Below are positions 16,501 to 28,603 of a DNA stretch of 64,000 nucleotides, one piece after another. Both the position numbers and the translations under genes were made by a program. The notes beneath the pieces were generated by a model. That model saw nothing but the letters and a program-made list of their open reading frames with translations. It was not told where the DNA came from and did no database searches. Position 1 is the stretch's first letter. The number at the start of each line of letters is the position of its first letter. Source of the stretch: Montifringilla adamsi (Eukaryota > Chordata > Aves > Passeriformes > Passeridae); contig JAGGNK010008337.1 in the NCBI GenBank assembly GCA_017590115.1, positions 3,835,609-3,899,608 on the forward strand, in the 5' to 3' direction.

Positions 16501-19500
16501 CCCCCTCCCAGTCTGTTAAGGACAGAGGATTTCATTGAATGGTGCTGCTTCATAACTCCCAGCTCACATCTCAGCACAAATTAAAAGGCAGTTTCAATTC
16601 CACTTCCCCTTGCTGATGCATATCTCTGTGAGCCACTGCCTTGGCACCCTGGCAGGGTGCAGTGCCACGAGGCACTTCCCTTGGCACAGGGCAGGGAAAT
16701 GGCTCAGGGAGCTTTGGAGATGAGGGATGTGGGAGCACCAGGAGCTGGACACAGCGCGTGAGCCATGCCTGAGCCGGCACGAGGAGGGAGCCAGGTGAGC
16801 ACAGCACAGGGATGAGTGACCTGCTCTGAGACTCCTGGGCAGAGGGAGGTGGAAACAGGACATTTATATAGTGTGCATATCTGTATTTTGTATGCACATG
16901 GACACATTCACTTACGGGGCAGCTGGGCACACAGCCCTGCTCTCTGTGCCAGGGCTGCTGTAACCTGGGGCTCACCAAGCCCCAGGGGAGGCCAGGCTCC
17001 CTCCTCCCAGAGTTTCTGTATCAGCCAGTTGAGGTCCCCAAAGCAGGGACCAAAAGGAGACACAAATGTGGCCTCTCCCTCGTGCCCACCCAGCTGTAAA
17101 CACTGCGAGGTTCAGAGCTGCAGCCTCAGAGCAGGGCTGGGTCAGCTCTCCCAGGACAACCCCCTTCCCTCTCCAGCAGCCTGGAATGGATATTATGGAC
17201 TGGTGTATGTGTTCATCCTGCTGGAAGTCAGGTCCCAAACACCAGCCTTTACCTGCTCACTGGGGAGTTCCCAATTTTCATCAGGAATTGCCTCTCACCT
17301 GCTGCTCCTGACTTTGAGGGACCTTAAACCCTTCTCACCCAGAGCTCAGGCTCCCAGAGCACAGGGAGTGAGTCTCTTCACACTGGAATTAATTCCTGCT
17401 GCTCCTGGGAAGCACAATGCAAAAGTTAATCAAGTAAAAGAGAAATTAAGGATGTTGTTACTCAAAACATCTAAGTCGTATTTCTGGACTGAGAGATTAT
17501 TTCACATCTGCCATTCATTTGTTAAAGCTCCTCTCTGAAAGCACTGCAGAAAAAATATGTTTATTTGAAATGTCACCTTTAAGGAGCCTCATACCAAGTT
17601 TAAGCTCAGTTAGCTCACGCCACACTAAATTGAAAATCTGTTGAACGGAAGATGAATATGACTGAATTGCAGTTTTCATAATGCAATAGCACATAATCAA
17701 AGGTAGGATTGCTGTCCCCAGCAGAATTCTCTCTAGAAAATATCTGTTTCATTGTAACAGGACAGGTTAATTACTTTTTGCCCCCCAATAAAATTACTTT
17801 TATATAGTTTTTGGTTATTACATTAGAACAAATGATGCATGGACAATTTTAAACATGATTTCTCTCTCCATGAAGACAATCAATTAGCAAACTCCCAAGT
17901 CCTTCTGCAATTTTTACTCTGGGTTTATTGAAATTCTCTTCAGATTTTACCCCATTCTCATTACTCTCATTGCCTGATAATTTCTGAGACTGGGAATTAT
18001 TAACTAAGTAATTAACTTCCTTACATCTTCATATCACCCATTAACATAAACTATTACCTTGAACACTTAGAGATGTGCCAACAAAAACACCTGAAAGCCC
18101 ACAGACAGCAGGAAGAGTGGACATCTGCCTCCATGTCCTCAAAATTTTGCTCCTCTCTCCTTGTCAAACACATCTCTTACATTTGACATGTTTATCAGCT
18201 GGATAAATATGCACATTGTTAAACTTCACACTCAGAAGCATCACTTTGACCCTGGGGCAGACATTCACATTGTATATTTTTGCAGCTGGAGGACCCACAG
18301 AAGAGAAATGTGCTTGGAAAAAGGCAGCCAGGTCGAGGCCATATGAGTGAAGATTCAACATTAAGATTTATTTAAGCAAAATAATTATTTTTTTTTAAAG
18401 AATGACCTCCCCCACAAAAAAAAATAACATTCCAATAAAGTTAGATTCTGTTGCAAAGAAAGGTGAGGGGACAAGAGTGGAAGGAGTGAAACAGTCCATT
18501 TTCAAGGGTGCCATTTTGGGCCTTTTTCAAGGGGTTAGAATTCAAACAGAACCATCTTGCATTAATTAATCCAGCACGAGAAGGGGCTGTCCTTGGCCAT
18601 CAGTGGCTTGTCACTTCTATTATTTGTCTGACATGTCACTGGTACTTCTGGCATTTTGACTGTAGCTCTGCATCCCCTTTGCAGCCAGCCAGAGACTCCA
18701 GGGTTGTTTCTTTCCACGGGTATTTTCAGCAATTGTCCCCCACATGTTTTGCTCCTTACTGGTCTGTTTTGTTACAGGAACAAATTGTGACCCTTCCAAA
18801 TGCTCCTTTCAAAATGGGAATTGCCCATATTTATTCCTGGAGTCTGTCCCATCTCCTGAGAGAAAATGTCTAATTACTCTGCTCATCTCAGAGATTATTC
18901 ACTCACTCATTTAGCTCCAGGGGAAGTGAGTACTCATGGCATTTTCTTCTAAAGGCTTCTAATTCTGATCGTGTCCCCAACGTAATGAGCATTATGATAT
19001 GAATGACCATGACATATATTTTCTCTAATAAACCAGCACAAGCAAGGTCCCCATCCTAAAGAGCCACAACAGGAAGCTGTATAAGATGAGTAATATGCAG
19101 GGGATGAGTGAAAATTTGGTCTTGATTTATTTACTTGAATTAGTCAATGCAAGCAGGTGTGAAGAGAAGCAATTTTCCCTAAAAATGCAGGAAAAGCTTT
19201 GTATTCTTTATTCTCTCTCTGGCTCGTGTGTCAGAAAATCATAAAAGCTTTCTAGCTTCCCTTTTAGGAAAATGAAAAGCCAACACATAAAAGCTGCTTT
19301 ATATTACAGGAGCTGTGAAGTCAGTGCCTGGAATGATGGATGCTGCCCCGATGCCGTCCTGGACGCTGTGAGAATTTGGCCACAGCTGTCCCCAGGTTGG
19401 GAACAATCTGCAAACAGCCTTGCCCCCAGCCCCGGAGCGTGGCAGTCATATTTTCTTCCCTTCACCCAGGATTCTTCTCCTGGGAATCTGAGAAGCCTCA

Positions 19501-19537
19501 GAGGAAAAGGAAAACAATATTAACTCATTTGCTTCTC

Positions 19538-19850
19538 CTGTGTTTTGCTGCTTTGGAATGCGGTTGGAGATTGTTTACCCACAGGTGATTGTTTCACTGG
19601 TTTCATGTGAATTGTTTTGACTTATTGGCCAATTGGGGCCAAGCTGTGTCAGACTCTGAAGAGAGAGTCACGAGTTTTTAATGAGTATCCTTTTAGCCTT
19701 CTGTCTGTATCCTTTCTGTATTCTTTAGTATAGTTTAGTATAGTATTCTTTAATATAGTAAAGATCATAAAATAATAAAATAGCTTTCTGAGAACATGGA
19801 GTCAGACTCATCATTCCTTCCTTCGTCTGGGAACCCTGCAAACACAATAC
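19538..19850 (+). mobile_element. Endogenous retrovirus LTR, apparently solo (plus orientation)
   Basis: The block runs from about TGTGTTTTGCTGC through a characteristic segment with tandem tttagtatag motifs (19725-19760), an AATAAA polyadenylation signal (19774-19779), and then agaacatggagtcagactca and cttcgtctgggaaccctgca. This order matches my memory of an LTR family that is abundant in songbird genomes and probably ERVL-related. No second LTR and no gag/pol/env-like frame is seen nearby, so it looks like a solo LTR or fragment. The ends are approximate, and no target-site duplication was identified. Confidence 0.7.
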
Positions 19851-22800
19851 CTGGCAAATGGGAACACAGCAGAGCCACAGCTCTTCCCAAAGGTCTGGAC
19901 CTGCCACACGCACCCCTGGAGCAGCTAGTGATGGCTCTGAAGAGGGACATACAAGTGGCCACCACAGTGGCTCTGTCAACCACAGGCACCTCTGGGTTCA
20001 AGGTAGATTTGAAATGGATTTAGACACCTTTAGCAGGATTTGGGTGGAACTCAGGGTGCCAGATCCGAACTGTGCTCTTTAGATGCACTGACTTGGGCTC
20101 CCTGGGTAGAGAGAAGGCTGAGAAGGGAATTCACCAGCACAGGAGAATGTCACAGGGCAGCCCTGCTGCAGCACAGCCACTGCTCTTCTCTGTGGTTCCT
20201 CCCGCTTCAGCCCAGGGAAAGCACAAATCTGATTTTTGCTCCAATATTTATCTAGATACCGTACAAAACAGGTACACTTATTTGCATTTTCACACAACTG
20301 CTGCATTAATAATTGCTCCAGGCACCATTAGAGGAACTCTAGCTTGAGTCAGGAAGCACAGCCTGGCAGAAGGGACAGGAGATGTTCCCAAGAGCAGAAC
20401 ACACATTGTCACTGCATCAGCAAACATGGGAGCTACTCTTGGGCTGAGACTGGTAAATCACAGGAGCTCTCCACTGCTCTTTCCCTCCTCCAGAGCCAAC
20501 CCCATTCAGCAAGAGAATGCCTCACACTGCAATACACAGTGACCACACCACCAGGACAAATTCCCTGGGAAGGAGCCCTCTGCATCCAGCCAAACCTGGA
20601 CAGCCCAGGCTTGGCTAACAGTAACCCTTCCACTTCTGTAAGGATTAACCTGATGGGGATGTTTATGGTGTAAATGCTCTTTACAGCCACTGCAAATGCT
20701 GGCAGTCATTTGTTGTTTATTAAGTTATGGGTCTGATTTTCAAAGGCAGCCAAGTGCCAGCTTTGTTCCCGTTGAAGTTATAAAGAAAAATCTCCCTTGA
20801 TTTCACAAGAGTCAGATGAAGACTCAAGACTTTTCAAAGTTCTTAATTGCATAGAGATGCAAAACCTCACTGAAACAAAATAAGCCTAGAGAAACTGAAA
20901 TCACTCAAAAATATTCTTCAAGGTTACATCAAGGGAAATTTTGCAATTTGCAGGTATTTCACATCAAAGCTACAACAGATGTGAAAACCAAAAGGAGCAA
21001 GAGAGAAAGAGTTGAGATCCACAACTTCTCTGCTTCTTGAATGCATGATTCTTCTGTTTCTTAAATCCAGATACAATGCAGAATGACTGAGTCTTGACCT
21101 TGCCCTGAAGTATAATACACAACAGTAAAGTGTTTCTCAAAGAAGTATCTGTCTTGTGGCATGTAAAATTTAAATTGTATGAATATTTAGGAAGATATTA
21201 ATACATATCTTAAATGAACAATGTGTGATGAAAATAGCATCACTTATATGTGTTAAATCCCTTAACTGAAAGTGTAGTAAAGCACTTGCAGGAAGTAATT
21301 TTTACTTTCATAAAAGAGTCTAGAACAGTAGCTGAGCACACATTCAGAGCTGGCACCAAAAGAGCAAAGGTTTCGCTGTGGATCATAGTTCTCAGGACAA
21401 ACCCAACTTCTTCAATCCCAGCTGATTTCAGAAGTATCTCCCATCCCATCCCATCCCTAGCACATCATCCTCAGCACCCAGAGGTTTTGGTACACCCAGG
21501 GAGACAGGGCCCAAAAATCCCTTTCAGCACTTCCAAGAGCTGAAATCAGCAGCTGCAATTCCCACGGAACTAACAGAACTTCGGTGTCCTCAAGGCAAAG
21601 ACAGATCTCTAGTAAATAATTGTTACTAAAATAACTCCTACAAAGGTATCAGGTAAATCAGGGGCACAGAAGCTTTTCCTGATTCAGATATTTTTCAGGT
21701 ATATATATTTGGGTGAAAATCCCATAAGCCAAATTGCAGGTAAGGGAACAGCCCAACTTGCCAGCCAGGACACCAGAGACCTCACACAGCAGCTCTCCCC
21801 TCAGAATAAATGGTTCAATGTTGAGTTAGAAACCTCCAGAAATAGAACTTGGAGATTATAGTTTTCACATTCCCTTGGCTAAGGTGTTGCTCTAAAAAGA
21901 AACTGCTGAAAAGAGAGATCTATCACTGAATTAAAAATTCAGGGCAGGTAAGTTCCATGTGGAATGTCTATGTATTTAAGAAATCCATTTATCCCATGCA
22001 TTTATATTTCTCCCTGAGCTTCCTTTTCATGAAATTGTATCTAGAATTAATAGGATTTAGAATTATATTTAGAATGACACAGTCAACACTGTACAGCTGT
22101 GCCCATCTTTTTAAGATGCTTTATAAATTTCCCAAATTTCCCAAAGATCTCTCTAGCAATTTGAGCTAGATATGGATTTCCCCCCCATTTTGCAATTCTA
22201 GAGATATTTGGATTTTAAAAAATGCTTAAACAAAATGAAGCTTAAAAAAGTACCTGCTAATGACAACCATTTGCTTAATGGCATTTGTTCAGCCAGTGCA
22301 GCAGGAGGCTGCTTACATCTGCCAAGAGAAACCATTTATAAAAATTAGTCTTGTAAACCACCACACATAAATCCATGGAAAATCAATGCCCATGGTTTCT
22401 ATTAGGAAGTAGCAATGAATTATTCCTTATACAAGAAGGAAAATAAGCTGCCTTTTTTTTTTTTTTCTTTCCACCTGCAAAATTCAGGAAGCCAGATCCA
22501 AATCCTTTATCAGTGAACTTCTCAGTAACTCTTGTGGGCTTTGGGTGACACCATTCGCCTGTCCTTAATCTTGTCAACAAATTCCATCATATCCTTTGGA
22601 GAAGATCCTGCCATTGTTGTAAGTATGTCTAATCCATAAGGACAAAGCTTTAATGAGTTTCTAAATTTGTATCTTAAGAAGTAAAATAAAATAAAATTTA
22701 AAAAACCCCTGTGACCTAGAATCCATTCCAAAGAGCTGCTCATGGCTTCGCTCTGCGGTGAGGTCTCAAGATGGGATTTATCCCACATCCATGAGAAAGA

Positions 22801-25800
22801 GGCACAAAGCAGGAAAGTTTCCAGCGCTTCAGAGATGGTTTTCATATCCCTCAGAAGACACCAAACACCAAAGGGGGAATGGTCTGCACGTCCCCATCAC
22901 TGGAAGTGCCACCTCACCTCCCTGCAGGTGTGTGTCTGGCAGCACGACACCATTCCTAGACGAGAGCCAGCAGTTTTATTCAAAACAAGGAGTCCAATAA
23001 CTGAGAGGTGGAGGAGGCCTCTGGCAACAGCAAGAGATTTCTCTATTCTCACTGTCCATCCCTTAGGTACTTTAATAAAGGGCAGGATATTGAGCATGGC
23101 AAAATGAAAGAGATAAAATTCATAAGAACTCCTTGTGTTCCACGGAGTTTGTTTATAATTTGGCAGTTGTGTAATTTAAAAGAATTGAGCAGCACTTCCC
23201 ATGCAGACTTTATCAACCTGAGTGCAATAACATCCTTGCCTGTTACCTGGGGTTTATTACACTTCCAGCAAAATGACAGACAAAACACCAACCTTTCACC
23301 TGCTTCTAGTCAAGAATTTAAATTCCTTCAAATGACCCAAATCCATACCCTGCAGGAAGCTGCAAGGCAAAATTGTTGACTTTGTCCCTTTTAATTTAAT
23401 TTTTCATTTCAATCTACTCACTTAGATGAAACGAATTAAGGCTGGTAAGCAGGTAGGGGAGTGGAAGACAAGTGAGTGTAAAAATAGATGGGGTTGTACA
23501 TACTGCACCTCTTCCTTTATGGTCCTGTCTTAGAACCCTGGTGACTTGAGAATTTTAGACTTTCTGTGCTGACAGGCACTGACCCCCAAGAAAACACTGC
23601 ATTTGACCTGAGGCCGTAAAGAAGACTTCCAAAACTGAATGACAGATGTAAGATTATGAGTGTGTAGTTTGAATCGAACTAAAACATCTAAGTCCAAACA
23701 AGAAATACCATCTCACACATTTAATCCCAACCCTAACAAAAAAAAGACAAGACTCCATAATCCTGTGGCCTCTTTCCTCTTGATCCTGGTGCATTTGTAA
23801 GAAGGAATGCCTTTGCTGTCATTCACAGACACTGCTGGAGGGCTCCTCCCTTGTTTCACATTTTATTTTTGCCCAGCCTCTTCCCTGACTGCTCAGCCAC
23901 ATTCTGACAGAGAGGTATGTGTGTATCTTTAGAAGGCAATCTGTGTGGTGTTACATCTGCACATCTAGCCCAAACAAATTTCCACTTGCAAATTCCCTTA
24001 ATTATACCCAGCCAGTGCACTAAAATAAGGCTTAGTGTTTAAAAGCACAGCGTCCTCAGGGTGAGCTAACAGGAGTGCAAGTCAAACCAGGCACGCAACC
24101 TGTAGCTACACTGCAAATGTAGGCAGGCTCTGCATGGAGGGATCCCCTCCAAACCAGCACAGCTCTGTGCCTGATCTATCAAAAAACTACCAACAATTGA
24201 TGGGGTAGGACTTGAGGATGAAACGAAGCTTCAGTATAAAAGGGCAAAGACAGCTTTTAAATGGTCCACTCAAGCTGATGTTGCAGCACACAGGAGTTGG
24301 CACGCTGAGCTGCAGCCAGATTGCTCTGTCACTCATGAGCTCTTAACAGACACATTTCAGTCTTTTTGCTACTATGAATTGATTCTAAGTATCAAATTTT
24401 ATTTATATGTTCAAACAACATCTTCATGTCTTTCATTGCTTTTGAATTTCCTGCTACTGCATTTCATAGAGCAGCTCCAACATCTTCTAGAAGTAAAATG
24501 AAGCTTCAGTCTGTCTTTTGCATTTATTCATTGTTTATATATTTTCACTTTTCCCCCTGCCTCTCCTCAGAGATTAAAGTCTTTTCCAGTTATCCCTGAC
24601 CAATTAATTCTTTTTTTGTCCCCAAGGAGGAGATGACCAGAGCTTCACTTATTATTAACAGTGAAGCTTATACAAAACACATACATTTGTATTTAGGTTA
24701 ACTGATATCAAATTCTAGTAGAACTGGACTAATTTATGATATTCAAGTAAGTTGATCTCACATAAGTTTGTTTTGCTTTGGGATGCATCTTGAGTAAGTT
24801 TGTTTTCCCAGGCATGACTCACTTCTAAAGCAAACAGCATCCAGAGTGTGGTTTTACTCCCAGAGACATTTGAATCTTTCGCTAAAATAGTGCCAGAAGG
24901 ACAAATATTTGTGACCTCCTCTGGGAAAAATCTCTGGTCGATCACTGCTTTACCTGGGGCTTTCTTCCTGATCTCACTCACACCTTGGTTGTGAATTCTG
25001 CAGATGCTCCCTTTGTTCACTTTTAAATGTCACTCTCTTTTCATGGCCCAACCATTTTTTAAGGCAGATTTTCTTAGCTGCTAAAAGGGCATTTGAGAAG
25101 GCATAGCAGCAGTCTAACACTTTCAGCTCCAGTCCTGCACTGTGTCAATTTAATTTCATCACTTGCCTGAAAGTTCTTTCATTTTCCTTGTTTTGGAACC
25201 TACAGACATATGGCAGTAGTTGTCTAGAGGCAAAAAGAAGTGACACATGGCGTGAGCTGTGAGCAAGCTAAGGAAAATTAACAGGCAGAATGTGAGGGTT
25301 TTCACTGGAGGTAACAGAGCTAAATATAGAACTAAAGTGTCCCAAATACAATAGCAGCACTTTCCACAGGGGTGCATTGCTATAAATACCTGGGTTTCTG
25401 ATGGCAGGCTCTAGGTGAGGAGCAGGATTCCTCCCCAGCTGAAATGCCAGTGCTTCCCCAGTGAAGCCCACAGGAGACAACAGCAGGAGCACTCAGCAGC
25501 AAGGGACCAGCAGCTCCCACTCCTCTGCAAGGTCAATACTTCAATACTTTGTTGACAGCAAAAACCACTTTCTGTGGGAACCTGCAGGCATTTATTTCCC
25601 TGGTTCAGCCCTAGTGGGGGACCTGCTCCTGCACTTAGTGAAGAGCAAAATGCACAGTGAAGAAATGAAAGGAAAGGAGATTTAGTCTACACAGATATGA
25701 AGGTATTTGCTTCCTTTTCTTTAATGAAATTATTCCAAACTCAGAGTAAGGACCACCTCACAGTCAGGGTTTATACAAGTCCACGTACCTGTTAGACATA

Positions 25801-27483
25801 TTTTCAGGTGCAAATCAAATGCAGAGCAATAGAGAGGCTCTTGTGAGTCAGAGGTGTTTAACCCCACGTGCATCACACCCTCACCTCTTTGAAGTTGTCA
25901 CAAAACTGCTCTGCCCACCCAGACCCCTACAGAGCCCAAGCTGCAGCTGAGGGAGAGGCTCAAACATAAGCAACATACCCAGCCCACCAGATGTAAAATA
26001 ATGGATATCCTGTTCTAACTGATGCCTCTTCATGAGACTTTTCCTTTACCTTCCCAGGAAATATTGAAAAATCTGTTAGTTTTTGGTAAGCTTTAGTTTT
26101 AAGCCTTTAAGGAACAAAAGGGAAAATTAGGGGGGTTAATGTCTGAGCACAATAAAAATAACTGCTGGTAAAAATCCCTATAAAAGTGAAATACAGCTTA
26201 TTCTGCTTGCAGCTTTACATGCAGCTTGCATTTCTTCCTAGAGCTTCAGCAAAGGCCAGGAGACAGACTATTTATCAGAAAACCATCAAGCTGGAGTTTC
26301 GTACCAGCCTAAGAGATCCCAGCTGAGCTGTTTACTTCCAAATAAAAGAACCCATGAAGTATGGTATGGAGCTTGAATTCCTCCACTTAGAAACCCAAAG
26401 CTGAATGGTTAGACCCAGGAAACTCCTTCCACAGTTTAATTCATCTCATTTTTGAAGTTCTGCTGCACCTGGTAACCAGATCCACTGTGTAGAGCACAGC
26501 TTTAGTCAAATCCATATCATGAATTGCATAAAATACACTGGCTGAGCTTACCAGGTAAAATGGATTGTTTTATTAAGCAGAAAGTCAGGGTATGGAAAAA
26601 GATGTAAAAGAAAAACTTCTGCGCCGCTGGGGTGGCCACTATCCAAATCTTTGCGGCTTTCAGAAGAGCTGTCACTATTTGATGTCATGTATGAAATGCC
26701 CTGAAGATCTGAAAATTCTCCATCAGTCAGAAGCCCTTTGCATTATGTCACCTTAAATTAGTTAAGGGTTTGGCATCTCATCTGTTCCATTTTTATTCTT
26801 TTATCTGGTGATTTGGAACACCCACACAAACCATTTCCCATCCCCTGTGGCTGCAGGGGGCTGGTTACATGGAGTCACATCCACAAGAGATGATGTGCAA
26901 GAGAGAAGGAAAAAGAAAGGAGAGATTTAATTTCCACAGCTCCGTGGTCAGGAGTAATTTTCTTCCGTCCTCATTACAGTGTCTTTGCATTTGTTAAAAC
27001 TCTTTTGGGGAGAAAAAAGAAAGAAAGTGAAAGTAACAAGATGTATTAAGATGCATAAACAGCTAAACAAAAAGTCTCTGTATTCCAGCTGTTACTAAAT
27101 CAGATTAAACCAGCTCCTGCAGTCAGATCCCACTCTTACTGAGGACAGAAGTGAAGAAAGCCTGAGAAAAGAACTGGCCTCAAGAAAAGCATCATTATTA
27201 CTTCCTTTCCACTTCAAAACTTTAAACATATTCAGTCCTCCTTTATTTCACCAAGATGCTGGCTAGGCAAGTGAAAATAGTGTCAGCAGCAAGACTACTT
27301 GCACTGCAACATCTTCCCAGGCACTTCCCTGCTGACACGACATGCAGAGCATCCCTGCAGCTCAGGATCAGGCTGTGCTCTCGGCATGTGACGCTGCAGC
27401 AGCTGCCGGGATGTGGGATGGGCCATCTCTCCCGAGGGAGCCCCAGCCCGCCCCTCCAAGGAGGACGGGACTCCTCGATGCCT

Positions 27484-27925
27484 TGTGAAGGCTGGCCTGG
27501 AGCAGAGACTAGATGGAGCTAAAGAATAAAGTAGGGATTTATTAGGAGACCTCAAACAGATCCACCTTGGGCAGCACAACCCCAAATGGCCACAAAATGG
27601 ATGACAGGTCACAGGGTCTCACACTTTTATAAGTTTTGGTCCATTTCCATACTGGAGTTCATTGTCCAGTTCCAGCTTTAGCACATGAAGCCCCATCCTG
27701 CTTGTTTCCTCTCTTCAGTCCACATTGTTTATGCTCTTGGGCCTGAGATCTGGATCAGCTGTCTTTGGGTCCCCAGCTAGAGAGGGAATTGTTTTGTCTA
27801 CCTATTCTGTGGAGAGAGCTTACCATCCCTTAATATGACGTCTAGACTTACACACTAAAGCAGAATAGAACCTGAAAAATAGAAAAGCTAAAAGCTGAGG
27901 CATCACCCTGAGCAGAGCGCTCCTC
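27484..27925 (-). mobile_element. Endogenous retrovirus LTR, apparently solo (minus orientation)
   Basis: On the plus strand the block begins TGTGAAGGCTGGCCTGGAGC, then carries tagggatttattaggagacc, ccaccttgggcagcac, cttttataagttttggtcca and ttgttttgtctacctattct, and ends near gaggcatcaccctgagca. I recognise this order as a common songbird ERV LTR, here reverse-oriented. In minus sense it contains AATAAA (plus-strand tttatt at about 27538) near its 3' end. There is no adjacent internal retroviral sequence, so it appears to be a solo LTR. The class (ERVK or ERVL) and exact ends are uncertain. Confidence 0.72.
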
Positions 27926-28579
27926 TCCCGCTCTGACACGGAACGTGTTTCCAGGGCCTGCACGCTCAGCACAACTCAAAGCAGCCCTGACAGCAATTCA
28001 GAGTTCTGCTGTTCTGCAACCTCTACTTTCCCTTTGAAACACTTACTATTTATGTGTTCTAGCAGACAGAAACACCCTCAGCACATTCCAGTGTTTCCTG
28101 CCTTTCTCCCCGTATCTTGGCTTTGGTACAACACCTTCAAAACTTGACACCAAACCTGCTTATTGTTTTAACCACTCATGGCATTAGGAGTAAGGAATAC
28201 TGCCTAGAAACCATAGAGTGCCCTTTTCTCCTGTCCTTCAGAGACTTCTTCCTGCTGACACTGCCCACCTGCAAAACCTCAGCTGGGGGAAGGATTTCAG
28301 TTTGCTTTCTCTAAGGAAAATAATAACAAAAATATAAAATAAAAAAATAAAAAAAAAGAAGCAAATCACACCATTAAACAAATTGCCTTGCTCATTAGTC
28401 AGGCAAACATTTGGGGGTTTTTGTTTCATTCATGTACGAGAGTTTCATTTCTGTTCCCTCTGGATTAAAACCAAACCTTTCACCACAGCAGGTACAGAGG
28501 GACTACAACTTCACACACTCACAGAGTTGGTTCAGATTTGTTCTGGATTTCCAATATAAGACATTCATTCCTTCTCTAC

Positions 28580-28603
28580 TTTTTTTTTTTTTTTTTTTTT
28601 TTT
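28580..28603. repeat. Homopolymer T tract (24 bp)
   Basis: An uninterrupted run of 24 T on the plus strand follows cttctctac. It is followed by cttgacaaccagg with no recognisable retroposon on either side. It may be a poly(A) tail remnant of a minus-strand retrocopy or plain slippage; nothing gene-like was recognised next to it. Confidence 0.9.
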
